Shown: in pieces, positions 10,352 through 22,400 of the stretch
Layout of the letters: every line of letters begins with the position of its first letter
How positions within the stretch are numbered: position 1 is the first letter of the stretch
Source: Combretum micranthum
Taxonomy: Eukaryota > Streptophyta > Magnoliopsida > Myrtales > Combretaceae
Length of the DNA stretch: 64,000 nt
Direction: 5' to 3'
Assembly (NCBI GenBank): GCA_024138025.1
Contig: JAMXBD010000636.1
Location: 186,001-250,000, forward strand
Translations under genes and position numbers: made by a program
Notes under the pieces: model-generated
Seen by the model: the letters and a program-made list of their open reading frames with translations, nothing else
Database searches by the model: none
Told to the model about the DNA's origin: nothing

Positions 10352-10853
10352 TGATGCAAGGAGCGTAAAAAAGTTTGATTATTAGTGAAGCGCAAGAAGG
10401 GTATATTATTATTTTAGGAATATCGTTATTTTTCGGGATACATATGTTTAGTATTATTTTTTTTATAGAAGTAATAGATTTATAACAGGATTAGTATCTC
10501 TTTTATATGTCAAATCTTTGAATTAGATTTTATTTTAATCATATTAATAGATTGAACTTGTAAAAGTCAAGAGAGAGAATTTTGATGGAATAATAATATT
10601 ATTTTGTTTTGGCCAAAATAAATAATAATATTGTTTTCCCTCTCATTTCTTTCTAGGTACTTCATAGAATCAATAGGTAGATAACTCATTGCTTTCTAGT
10701 ATTTGTGCACAGATCAACATGTAATTTTTATCTCTTCAAAATTCACACTATTATTGAGTTTTCGAATTTTGATACATATTTGTCTAGTTATTCTTGGAAT
10801 TAATAGGTAATTAGAAGATCATTTTTTGGATATTCACAAATTCAATGAAACGT
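10352..10853 (+). mobile_element. TRIM 5' LTR, first part
   Basis: Begins TGATGCAAGG, the same as the 3' LTR at 17456. It is cut at 10853 by solo LTR A and resumes at 17235-17264 (ends ATTGTTTCA). Confidence 0.87.
10849..10853. repeat. TSD AACGT (left) of solo LTR A
   Basis: AACGT at 10849-10853 and 17230-17234. The unoccupied homologous site in the TRIM 3' LTR is at about 17930-17945 (ATGGAATGTCGTAAAAATT). Confidence 0.9.
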
Positions 10854-12054
10854 TGTAATCCCCCAAATTTTATGTAACATGATTTTAACAAATACTAAAA
10901 ATGTAATATTTGATTATTTAGAATAATTGGAAAAAGTAGTAAAAATCACTCCAAATTTTTCTTGATTTAAAAATGTTAAAGTATAAATGAATTTGATTAT
11001 AATTAGAAAGATTAAAATCGTTACTAATAAAAATTTTGAAAATACAAATTGAACTTCTATGATGTCAAATAATATAAAACGATGATAAAGCAATCGTTAA
11101 TATAAAGTTACTGAATTCTTTTTCTTTAAGTTCAATACTTAGAAAATAAATCCTACGCTTGTTAAATAATGAAATAATAGTGTTCAAGCTATCTATTAAC
11201 AATATTGAAGTAGCCCTACATAAAAATAGGTTGCTAATAACAAATTAGTATAAATAGATTCTATACAGTAAAATATAATATTTGGTAAAATAGATCAACA
11301 TCTAAGAATCTAGATCTTAAATGAATATTCAAATTACACTAATATTCTAATTAAAAAGGTTTTAAGCTTTTAGAAATTAAAACCCCGAATTGTCAACGTA
11401 ACCTTTAATAATTTTCATAACTAGCAAATGAATAAATTGGTAAATGTGAAACTAATACCAAAATATATGATCAACAAAATCTTAAAATAAGACCATGAGA
11501 TATAATAAACTCTTTCGTAGCTTGAAAACCCGAATAAAAAATTTCCTTGGCTTTAATAGATACAAAAAATGAGATTTTGTACCTTAAACTAATAATTTGA
11601 GATATAATTAGAAGTAGCTCTAAAATTCAAACCGATAAGATACAGTTTACTAATAGAGCTTATCGGTATAAAACAAAAATCCAAGAGGAATTACTAGGAT
11701 TGTAATTATACAATAGATACCAATACCGATCAATAAATATTAATTTAGATCTAAAATGAAAATTTTAAACCCGTTGTTATACTTGTAAAGGAATTCCGAA
11801 TTCATTAGGCTTAGATCCTAATTCGATTTATTGAAATTGAAAAATTTAACCACGTAAATTAGAATACTAAAAATGATTAATCGTGAAAACTTTAAACTTG
11901 AAATTTGAGTATATAAATACTCCAGAGAAATAGTAGAAACATAGATAAACTTTTAAAATAAAACCCTTACATAATTGTTAAATACATATACACATGAATT
12001 AATATTAGTTAAAATAAATTAATTAAACTAATAAGCAAATCATAAACAAAAAAA

Positions 12055-12082
12055 ATATATATATATATATATATATATATAA
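12055..12082. repeat. (AT)n microsatellite
   Basis: Uninterrupted AT dinucleotide run inside solo LTR A; an equivalent run occurs at the same relative place in copy D (59439-59457). Confidence 0.9.
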
Positions 12083-12089
12083 TAAATGA

Positions 12090-13130
12090 AGAATCACGGA
12101 ACAGAGGACAACAAAAGTTGAGATATTGGCCGAAGTACACGTATCAGCAGCTCTGCAATTTTCAACTGGAATGGAGGACACGGTTGCAGGTGAAATCTCA
12201 TCGTGAATGGAGGAAATGACACGCAGAATTCCACGCACAAACAGAGGATGTAAGATTGAAATTTCACGCAAGAAGGAGCCGCTGGAATTTGCAACCACCG
12301 TTGGAATTTAAATTGCGGACAGCAGTTTACTCCACGCATAACAATCACGAACAGGGTAGCTTCTCCTCCACGCACAGCACACGGCAAGCTGTTGGACTCT
12401 ACGCAGTTCACATCCGCGTTATCAACTAGAGCAAGGAAGGCCACGCGTCAGCCGTTCACATTGCAACAACGCTGGAATCTATGCCCAGCATAAGAAATTG
12501 CGGAAGCAGCAGAAGACCGATGTAGTTTGTCCCATGCGCTGCAGTTTGTCCTACGAGCAGCGTATGAAAATCACGGACCGAGCAACATTACCCCATGCCC
12601 GTACATCCTCCACACATACACGGCAATGCTCGGCTGGAAAACAGAGCATCACGTACAGCAATAGCAGAGGAGAAATTGGTTGAATCTTTCACACATAACA
12701 GCAGCAGCAAATCCAGTGACGAGCAGAGGGCAGCACATTTGTAATTGTGGTTGCATCTTCACGCCCACAAATCAGGACACGATTGCAAGATCTTCAACAC
12801 ATGGAGACAGAGGATTTAGTGTAGAAGTTTTCCACGTACAGCAGTATCAAAATTTCAAGCCAGAACAGCAGCAGCAGCAGCAAGGCAAATTTCGGCTGTA
12901 AGAGTTCACACACAAACATTCAACTTTGATCTATTTTGAACTTCAAAGTTCAACTTGAAAATGACACAAAATCCAATTAAAACAATCCACATCAGATCAA
13001 CATTAAATACTAAGAATTTTAAACTCCAATATGCAACCAAAACAACTCCAAATATGCCTAGAAAAGTCCAAACCAGCAGCTGCAGCAGGAGGAAACCAAC
13101 AAACATAAACTGCAGCAGAAAACTTGGAAT
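12090..13130. repeat. low-complexity GC-richer island in LTR A (CCACGCA / CAGCAG motifs)
   Basis: After about 1.2 kb of AT-rich DNA the composition switches abruptly. The island is built from short recurring words such as CCACGCACA, ACGCACAG, GCAGCAG and TGGAATTT, in no strict period. Copy D has a matching island at 59460-60440, with the order and content changed but the same words. Frames are open by composition only (minus strand 12094-12444); no protein family is recognisable. Confidence 0.65.
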
Positions 13131-14734
13131 TTGGCCTCTGTTTTCACACGAATTTTGACCCGATTTTTATGCAACTTGAGCTCCTAATTTACACACATAA
13201 ATAACTTTAATTAACTATCAAACAAACAAAATTAATGCCCCTTGAAATCAGCCACAAATTCAATACAAATTCATCAAAAATATCCCTCAAATTCGCATGA
13301 AATTTCCACCCGAAAACAACAGCTGGAACATGATCTATAAGTTCTTCATTTGCTCTGATTTTTCTCATCCAACTTGTACTACAAATACACTAAATAAACC
13401 ACTATTTAATAGCCTTAATTTACTAGCAAACAAACCCCATAAATATCCTTTAAACAATTATAAAAATCTGTCAAAACACAAGTCAAATTCGTCATCTAAA
13501 TTTGCCAAATTCGTATAGGAATTTCCAGCTGCAATTGTGAGCCTTTTTCAAGCCCAAAACCCTTTCCTTAGCCTCTAAAACTTAGCCTAGTCTTAGTATA
13601 TGTATATAAGCTTAAGTTAGTTACAATTTGAGCTCATAACTCTCACAAAATCCTTCCAAAAACATAGCTCCAAAAAGAAGTGCGTCCAGCTTTTTCTTTT
13701 TCTTTTTCCATTGCAACCTTCAATTTAAAAAGCTTAGAAACCCTTATATGATTAACCATAAACCCCTAGCTTACTTCCATATCCTACTTACACACTAAGT
13801 ACATCAACAACATCAATTCTCCTCTCCAACAACATCCAAAACCAAATCAAAAGTCTTAGTTATCCTAAGGTTCAAGAGGAGAAAACTAGCTTGACAAGGT
13901 AAGAATATTGGATTTCATTGGTAAGCTCTCAATATAGTTAATGTTGTTTAGTTAGAAACTCATCATCTAACCTTTGATATAGGGTTGATTCTTGCTTAGA
14001 AAGGGAGATGAAAATCCTTTTTCCATTCCAAGCCAAGGTAAGTTCTAAACTATCAACCTATCTTTGTTATAGTTATGTATAGACTTTAGGATGAATTGTT
14101 TAGTATTGAAGAAAGCTTATGTAGTTGAAAGAAGTTGCTAATCCATGGATGAATTCAAGTGGATGGATGGATGATATGTTAGAAATGTTTAGATATTGTT
14201 GGCAAAGAAAGACAACAACTTAGAAATAGTATAAATATAGTAATAGTAAATTCGGATTTTGGAATAAAGTGGACAAAACAAGACTCAAATTTCATCTAAT
14301 CTAGTCTAAATTCATGTCTAATGCTTCTAAGACCTTATATGAACATAAAACTTCATAAAACAAGCTTCAAAGGCATGATTAGGAGTTCTACATTACAAGA
14401 AAAATATTATGAATAATTCAAAAAATTATACATACTAATAAATTTTGCAAATTATAAGTGAGCTAAAGAAATAGATAAGAGGATTAGATGATAGTCTTAA
14501 ATTATATAGTTGAACAAATGTTGTATTGATTATACGTAGTTATTTCGGATAGGAATACAACAACTTGAAGATTTTAAGTATAGAAATTCAAGTCTTAGAA
14601 AGGAAAAACCAAAACCACACTTAAATTACAACAAAGCTAAGTTAAACTTTAGATTACTCATGTATATCCCTAGGAAGATTGAATAAACTGTATCGACGTG
14701 TTTATTATAGGCCAAAAACGACCCCACCAATGGA

Positions 14735-15180
14735 AAGGACACGAAAAATCCTATGAAATCGACTATTTATTTGTTAAAAACGGATAAGAAACGAATTAGA
14801 TATTGTGAAAGCAAAAATGAAAACACTGCTGCCAGATTTACACGAACAGAGCGGATTGTTCTTGTATTTTTCGCCCCCTTAATGACTTTGTTTGATAAAA
14901 CTAAGACCATTAATGGATTGTACTCGGAAAATACTATGAAAATGACTATTTATTCGTCGAAAATGGACTAGAAATGAGTTAGATATAATCAAAACAATTT
15001 TTGACTACAATTGTTAGGATTCACTTGAAATCTATGCATGTATTTCATAAATTTAAAAATTGTACAAATGTCTTTTCTTAAAAATAATTTCACTACTATA
15101 AAGAACTCTTCGAGTACTATCAAATCGACTATTTATACAACGAAATCGGATTTAAAATGAATAAGAAATCGCAAATAGAA
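14735..15180. repeat. three-copy tandem repeat, about 190 bp, inside LTR A
   Basis: A unit with CTAT-AAATCGACTATTTAT...CGAAA-CGGA...AAATGA-T-AG-A recurs at about 14735, 14925 and 15105. Spacing is about 185-190 bp and copies are diverged. Confidence 0.7.
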
Positions 15181-17229
15181 ATTCACTCAATTTTCAATCT
15201 CAATAAACCAATACTAAGGTTACTGCTGTTTCTATTGATATAGTTTGATTATTACCATTATTATTACTACCGTTTATAATATTCCGTATTATTGATATTT
15301 TCATCGAGGATCGTTAAAATTATTAATACCATTATTATTTACGTTAATGTCACTATATTTATACTATCATCAATACAATTATTATTTTTGCCAACTGATA
15401 TTATTATTTACTAATGATATGAAGATGATTGTTATTATTATACCTGTATTTATTACTAATATTGATATTAACATTTCAAAACTAATATTACTGATAATAT
15501 TATAGTATTAAACTTAGCTTGTTTTGCAATAAGAATGAAACTGAAGTATAATAGAAATTTGATATATCTAAATACGATTTTATAAATTTTGAAAGATATA
15601 AATACTAGAATATACCCTTAAATAAATAAAAACACCAACTTGAGAGACAGATAAGGTTGACAGGCAAAGAATAAATAAATAAAACTCTTCTACTAAATGT
15701 AGTAAGACTTAAGGAAAAGACAAACTCCTTAATTAAAAATATAGATATCAAGAGAAACAAAATACAAATAAATATTCTCTACTATAGGGACTAAAACCTT
15801 AGTAAAAACTGTATCAAATACTGATACATAATAATTAGGCACCTATAAGGATTCAATTAAATTAATGAACGACACAATAATTAATATAACGAGCTGAGTC
15901 TAATGTCCGGCGATTAGAATCAGCGCCTTTAATTATAGGAAGACTTCTCTTACAGAAACAGTCCAATAATGAATCTCTATTATTCCCTTCATAGGAAAGA
16001 TAGATCAATTCCCGGATTTCCGGTAGCTTATATAACAGCTTAGCAAGGACTACAAGTGAGTTACTTGACTTTATCACATTGTTTGTGCTTGTAGTATAGT
16101 TGCATTTGGAATAATATATAATCAATGGATTTGCATGCGGGATTGGGAATAATGCATAATGGTGGTGTATGATTGAATGCCAAATTATCATAATATAAGT
16201 GAAAATCTTAGTGTATGATAAATATTGTATGAAGCATGTTGATGATTGTTTGTAAATTGTATGATCACCTTAAATTGGATTAACAACTACTGGTACTATA
16301 AATGAAACGGACATGCATTGCACGATTTGCATAAATTGCATTTGGAGATGTGGCAGCCTACTACGTGTTAGTATTTCGGTTCTCTGGTAATGCTTGGTTT
16401 TTCTAGGCAGGAGGCTATTAGTTCTACGCAAGCTTACCTTTGTTCCGTCGGTTCCATGGGAACTAACATAGAAAATGAAGGACGTCGCCCATGGTATCGC
16501 TGTGAAATGACTAAGACTTAATGGAGTCTCTTTGTTCCAAAAGGAAATTGAGTGAAGAAACTATAATCATAAAGTAAAGAATAAAGTGAGTGTTGTTATT
16601 CTTATGGTTCTCTGTTTCTCCTGGGTAGGTGGGCCATAGATCGGTTCCTTCAACTCGGATGAAGAGGGCATAAATCTTCATCCTACTTTGGATTCTAGAT
16701 CATCCAGGCTTGTAATGTGCATATGATTGATTGTTACATTACATACGATTGATAATTACACTTGGTTGCTATTGTTTAATGTGTGGTCTGGTCAGGTTAT
16801 CTCACTGAGCTTGTGGTTCGCTCACCCCCCAACAGTTTTTGTGCAGGATTAATACTAGCTGGGATTGGGCTAGGAATGTGTGAAGAGAGCTTCTCCAACG
16901 AACTTTATTGAAGATAGAGATATAGGATACTGTAAACTTAGAATGTAAATTAGATAAATTTTATATTGTTGAAATTTGTAAGTTATAGTTTGCAACCCAT
17001 TTTCACTATTTGCTAGGGGATACCGATATTCTGCGGTCTTGGTGGAAATTGGAAAATCGGATTCCATAGTTGAAATACTGTAATATATTATATCATTTGT
17101 ATGATAAACATTATAAATAAATAGAGTCTTGCATACTCTGACATACAAGACGGCTCTCATGTTACGGGTGCACATGTGATATGATAGTTTTAGATAAATC
17201 CTACTAGGCCCCCATTTGGAGTCGTGACA

Positions 17230-17234
17230 AACGT
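17230..17234. repeat. TSD AACGT (right) of solo LTR A
   Basis: Pairs with 10849-10853. Confidence 0.9.
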
Positions 17235-17264
17235 GATAAAAATTTTATTCCTTTTATTGTTTCA
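17235..17264 (+). mobile_element. TRIM 5' LTR, remaining 30 bp
   Basis: GATAAAAATTTTATTCC...ATTGTTTCA aligns with the terminal bases of the 3' LTR (17936-17961) and leads straight into the PBS. Confidence 0.85.
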
Positions 17265-17266
17265 TT

Positions 17267-17280
17267 TGGTATCAGAGGCG
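17267..17280 (+). other. TRIM primer binding site (Met-type)
   Basis: TGGTATCAGAGGCG two bases after the LTR end matches initiator-Met priming sites except near its 3' end. Confidence 0.82.
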
Positions 17281-17455
17281 ACATTCATCATGGGATATCA
17301 CCACGAAGGTAGTAATAACAACATGTGGAAGAGATTCAAGATTCAAAAGTTTTCCCATCGATGGATGTGTTTAATGTTAAATACCTAATTCCTTATAATA
17401 TAACTTGTTTAAAAAATAAAAATTTGGGAGAGAATTTCATTCAACCTAGAGAGAA
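17281..17455 (+). other. TRIM internal region with polypurine end
   Basis: About 190 bp between PBS and 3' LTR. A short remnant frame from ATG at 17290 (about 30 codons, W-K-R-F-K-I-Q-K) has the flavour of a copia gag start but stops early. The stretch AGAGAGAA at 17448-17455 directly before the 3' LTR is the likely polypurine tract. Confidence 0.65.
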
Positions 17456-17961
17456 TGATGCAAGGCGCATAGCGGAGTTAGATTATTGGCACAAGTGAAG
17501 AAGGGCATATTATTATTTTAGGAAGATTGTTATTTTTTTTAATAGATGTGAATAGAATCATTTTTAATAAGAGTGGCATCTTTTTAATAGGATTAGTATC
17601 TCTTTTTATATATTTCATATATTTTAATTAGATTTTATTTTAATCATATAAATAGAGTAGAGTTGTAAAAGTCAAGAGAGAGAATTTTGATGGAACAATA
17701 ATATTATCTTGTCTCTCCTTTCTTTGTTGTTATTTCATATATCAGCATGTAGATAGTTTGATGCTTTTAGGTATTTATGCACAAATCAACTAATCGCAAT
17801 TTTCATCTCTTTTCCAAAATTCACACTCATATTGAATCTTTGAATTTTTACTTCTATTTGTCTATGTATTCTCATATCAATAGGCAATTAGAAGATTATA
17901 TTTCGAGTATTTGCAAAATCAATGGAATGTCGTAAAAATTCCATTCCTTCCACTATTATCA
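17456..17961 (+). mobile_element. TRIM 3' LTR (506 bp)
   Basis: TGATGCAAGG...CTATTATCA, aligned end to end with the 5' LTR and followed by TSD TTTAG at 17962-17966. It contains the uninterrupted homologue of the site where solo LTR A landed. Confidence 0.88.
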
Positions 17962-17966
17962 TTTAG

Positions 17967-18480
17967 TCCTACTATAAAAATGTACATTCATTCAACAACA
18001 TCTAACTTCAGTTGTAGACTTATAATATTAATAGTATAGAGATAACTAAAAATGTAGAAGTTAGAAATAAAATTTGCATGTAAAAGCTAGTCCACATTAT
18101 TAATTACTGTGATCTTTTTTCCTCTTAGTGGAAGTATATATAAATCAAAGAAATATGGAATGTACATTTATTTCTTCTATTACTGTAACAAGTTGTGAAT
18201 AAAAAAAATATTTTTTTTAATTTGTGGGAAAATAGTTTAATCTTTGACATATTTAACTATACGTGTCTCTTCCGAAAGAAAATCGTTGTGTTTTTTTTTT
18301 TTTTTTTTTTCTATTACTGTAACAAGTTGTGAATAAAAAATAATTGGGTTTTAGTTTGTCCCCATCTTGTAACTGTATCATACCCTTTAGCATTGTTCTA
18401 TTGGAATTCTCACGGCATGGAAATGTGAAGATCCCTTGCAAGACGCAACTTACAATTAGAATGCAACGGACCTAGTTTAT
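17967..18480. repeat. duplicated-locus module S, copy 1
   Basis: Matches 34940-35390: CTTCA-TTGTAGACTTATA-TATTA, GTATATATAAATCAAA, and TTGTA-CTGTATCATA-CCTTT occur in the same order in both. A T-run at 18290-18311 is length-expanded relative to the paralog. Confidence 0.75.
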
Positions 18481-18605
18481 GAATTTTTAGTCCAAATGGA
18501 AATAAAAAATCCACCACGTGATCATATATAGCTAGTACAATATTTAATCTGGCAGTGTCAGCTTTCCTAATAATTAACTTTAATAATCGGGTAAGTAATT
18601 CCTAT
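18481..18605. repeat. duplicated-locus module P, copy 2 (left part)
   Basis: Matches 6850-6980 (CCACCACGTGATCATATA and following). It continues at 24044 after the solo LTR. Confidence 0.8.
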
Positions 18606-18610
18606 GACAT
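18606..18610. repeat. TSD GACAT (left) of solo LTR B
   Basis: GACAT at 18606-18610 and 24039-24043. The paralog at about 6980-6990 reads ATGACATCCTGTATTA with a single GACAT, which is the empty site. Confidence 0.93.
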
Positions 18611-20839
18611 TGTAAGCTCTTAAAAATTTCAGTAAATATTTCCAAAATGAACTTCGAAAATAAACCCTAAAAATGACTTCAAATTAAAACCGAACTTCGA
18701 CTAGTCTTAAATCACGAACGAATCCAGAAATTTCTTAATCTTGAGGAAAATAAGAATTCTTAAAAATAAAATAAGAACTCAATATACTTCAAATCCAAAA
18801 CCACTACATATGACAAATTTCATACTTAACTCTAACTTATAAAATCGGATAATATAGAACCCAAAAACATATTATTAAAAAGTAAATAATGATGAAACTT
18901 TCGGAAATAAAACCCAATTCAAGAATTTCGAAAACATTAAGAGATATTAAATACTTACAAAAATAAAATTTAAAATAAATTTCTCAAATTAAATATGTTG
19001 TATAAACATAAAATATCAGTTTCCAAATTGGCAAAGATCTAAATCGGAAAATCACCCGGGAACCCTAAGTGGAATACAGTATTTTAAGTCCGGAAATCTG
19101 CACTCTTAGCTCTAGAGGCCAAGGTGTGGTTTAAGTGTGCAGAATGCCTTGTAGTAATATAGGGTCGCTTAAAAATATCAGATTGGTAAATTTTTGACCT
19201 ATTTCGAACTCGTTTGGATACAGACTTTGAAAAACGTATCCCGAGGCTCGAGATACCAAAAATATACCATCCATACCGTTAGACTTGTATTTTTATAAGG
19301 ATTTCTAAAATATCAATTTTATAATTTTTCGATAACTAAAAATATCTGATTTTTCGATTACATTCGTATTTTATTACTACCGGTAATTAACTAGTCTTTT
19401 AGCACTATTCACTACTATTCATTACACATTTTTATTATTCTTGTAAACCCTTATATTTTTAGAAAAATATTTTATATGTCATAGAAAATTCTGTTTTTCT
19501 AAAATTTAGTTAGTTTCGAGTTTTTACGGAATCAGTTTCTGTTTAAGACCCGATACTAAAAATAAAATAAATTAATTTAATAATTTTAAAATATTTGAAA
19601 AATATTTTTATTTCATAAAATAAATTTTTATAATTTTTCGAGTTATAAAAATATCAATTATGGCTCATATTCGCATATTTTGATCATACTAGTAACATAT
19701 TTATTGAAATACTAAAATAATTCAATTAATTATTTAATTTTATTTATGAAAATTCTGCCACTCCTTTAAAAATATTTTTCTTAATTTTATTATATATATT
19801 TTTCTCAATAAAAAGTACTTTTACAACCCATACTTCAAATACACTTCATTTGTCACTTCTACACATTATTCAAGTTTTCTTTCTCTCTTTTTACACTCCA
19901 TTCCCATGCTTGGACAACCTACCATACTCTCCCAAAACAGCCACTTTTCTTTAATTTTAATAATTTATTTAGTGATTTAAAGTCTCATTTAGTTAGCACA
20001 TTAAATGACACAAGTTACACTTTCAAAAATTTAAGTTACAAATTAAGTCCCTCTTTCTTTCTCCTCTTGCAATTCACGTGAAACCCCTCCCCATTTATGC
20101 CCCTTGTTTTATTTTTCTTTTCCCATTTATTTCACCCTCATTTAATGCACTTCTCTCTCTATTTAATGCCTTTTACTTGTACACTTTCTCTCTTTGCAAA
20201 CCCTACCTCATTTACGCTCTTTTTTCTCTCTTTCCTTTGTTCTTGCAAGAGAACACAAGCTGCCCCCATCTAAAAAAATCACTTCCACACTCCATTCTTC
20301 AAGATTCTCTAAGTATACCTTCTTCTTAAGCTTCCATAGATGATATAGGTAAGGTATAATGAGAGTTTCGTGTATCAAATGACCTTCCATAAGCTTAAAA
20401 AGCTAAGGATGATGATGCCAAAATGAAACACTCCTCTTCTCCATGATTATTCTCTTGTATTATTATTATTTTCTTGCTAAAAGTAGTTCTATTTTGTAGA
20501 TCTAACTTTTTTTGTAATTTTGATTATGTTTATGTTTTAGATCTTGTTATTTGAGTTATTTTGCTATTATTTTGTTTTATTCTCAAGATATGTTGTTATT
20601 GCTAATGATTTGTGTATATACTCATCATTCACATAACCATCATAGTGTTCATGCATTTATAACTAGTATAGTAAACTAGATCTAGTTATTTTAAGTTCAT
20701 ACATGCATTAGACTTTTGTTTTATGTTCTTAAATAACTTATAATAGCTTGATGGTAGTAGGAAAGTATTAGAAAGCTCAAGATCTATTTTAGTTTAAACA
20801 AAAAATCATTTTTGAAAATTTGGATAAAAAGGGAATCAT

Positions 20840-22400
20840 ATTTAGAAAAGCTATTTTTCAACTTCAAAATGTGTATTTTTCATTTAAAATGAAGGGCTTA
20901 GGAAATAGATATCATAAATGAATGATCTTGATGAGTAAAGTTTAGATCTATGAGTTTATGGGTTACTACCATGGATTTCTTTTATATTTATGTTCATAAA
21001 AAGTGTAGATCTTGGTTTTGAACTCAAACAAAAATGGTGAAATTCGTATCTAGGAAAAACCCACATTTAAAAACCACTTTTTAAGTGTCAAAATGGAATT
21101 TTTACTTGAGATAATGAAGGCTTAGTGTATATATATCATCAAGACTTCATTTTATATGATCCAAAGATGATTTTCGAAGATTATTTTTTTATAACAAAAT
21201 TCTATTTTCGGATTTAAGTCAAGGCCTAGTTTAAAAACATGTTTTCCAACTCAAAAATGAAGTTTTTATTCAAGATATGGAAGGCTCTTAAGATAGGATA
21301 TATAAGGGATGAATTTTCATAAGTTTAGATAGATTTTATCAAAAATATGTCAAAAATAAATTTTGTAAATTCGGATCTCAACCAAGACCAATTTTGAAAA
21401 TCCATTTTGCAACTTCAAAACAAGATTTTTATTAAAGAAATGGAAGCCTTAAGGAGTAGGTTTAATTTGGAAATGGTTTTGAAAGACTAAATGAGTTTTA
21501 CTAAGAAGCAAACTCAAATGAAGTTTTTAAAATTCGGATTTAAAAATAGCCACCATTTAAACACCTATTTCCAAATGCCAAAATGACAATTTTAATAGGA
21601 AAATGGAAGTCCTAGGGAGTATATGTAACAAAGACCAAGTTTTGACAAAGATAAGGGAGGTTTATCAAAATATAATCTTAGAACAACAAATGGTTTTCCA
21701 AGAAAAAGTTAAACGATGTTTTCATTCTTTAAAATTTTGTAAAATTCGTACTTAGGCAAACCACCTATTTAAACATCTATTTTCTAACCCCAAAATGAAG
21801 ATTTTATTGAAATAATGAAGGTGATGGTTATATAGGTCACCAAGCTTGAGTTTTGATAAAAGCAAGTATGATTTTACAAGAAGAAAAAACTATTTTTCTT
21901 AACTCTAGTAAAATTCAAAATTTTGCAAAGTAAAAGTTTTCAAAAAGAATTCTTGGTACTATATGTATACATATAGGTAGATCATCTCATAACCTTCATA
22001 ACAATAGCTTGTAGGTAATACATATATACATGATGCATTTGTAGAAATAAAGTAGGAAAATTTGAGTTGCTTGTCCTTTTAAGAAATTCGTAATTTTGGA
22101 GTAATGCCATGAAAACACTTATTTTCCAAACTCAAAATAGAAGTTTTATTTAAGAAACGAAGTCCTTAAGGGGTAGGCATAATAAAGCCTTAAATTTTGA
22201 TGTATTAAACAAGTTGTCCTCAAAAAAATCAGTCAAAAACTAAATTTTCAAAATTCGGATTTTGGAATAACTCCTATTTGAAAACATGCTTACAAAGTGT
22301 AAAATGGGAATTTTTATGTAGAAATGAAGGTCATAAGTAATAGATATAATGAAGACTCAATTTTAACAAGGATAATTATATTTTCTTAAGAAATAAATCC
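20840..22400. repeat. degenerate satellite-like tandem array in LTR B
   Basis: A unit containing (A)CTATTTTCCAAC-TCAAAATG, then A-TTTTTATT-AA-AAATGGAAG-CTTA, then TAG-TAT-A, preceded by AAAATTCGGATTT, recurs with starts near 20855, 21080, 21241, 21403, 21566, 21779, 22120 and 22287. Spacing is mostly 160-225 bp, with one gap of about 340 that may hide a decayed copy. Copies are strongly diverged. Confidence 0.72.

Larger units (their letters stand above)
10854..17229 (+). mobile_element. giant solo LTR A (6376 bp), Ty3/gypsy-type
   Basis: Runs TGTAATCCCC...GTCGTGACA with a perfect 5-bp TSD and no PBS, gag, pol or second LTR, so it is best read as a solo LTR left by LTR-LTR recombination. The 5' third closely matches 58237-60640 (partial copy D), and the 3' part from about 16020 matches 63400-64000 (partial copy E). 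The element direction is set by the shared 3' core (TTGTGCTTGTA at about 16083) and the GTGACA end that precedes a Met PBS in element C. At 6.4 kb it is extreme even for plant LTRs. It contains no supportable protein-coding gene. Confidence 0.85.
10352..17961 (+). mobile_element. TRIM (miniature LTR retrotransposon), nested host of solo LTR A
   Basis: Complete non-autonomous element: 5' LTR 10352-10853 plus 17235-17264, internal 17265-17455, 3' LTR 17456-17961, TSD TTTAG on both sides. Without the nested solo LTR it is about 1.2 kb. It has a PBS but no gag-pol, so it would have to be mobilised by another element's proteins. LTRs align over their whole length; for example both contain AGTCAAGAGAGAGAATTTTG and AGGATTAGTATCTCTTTT. 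Confidence 0.88.

Noticed and set aside
12094..12444. 116-codon minus-strand ORF in LTR A
   Set aside because: Same reasoning: built from CCACGCA/GCAGCAG words, not conserved with copy D.
20078..20329. 83-codon plus ORF in LTR B
   Set aside because: CT-rich leader-like sequence, no domain, inside a defined solo LTR.
20840..22400. CRISPR-like regularly spaced repeats
   Set aside because: Units are long, diverged and directly adjoining, with no short identical repeats plus unique spacers; the context is a plant LTR.
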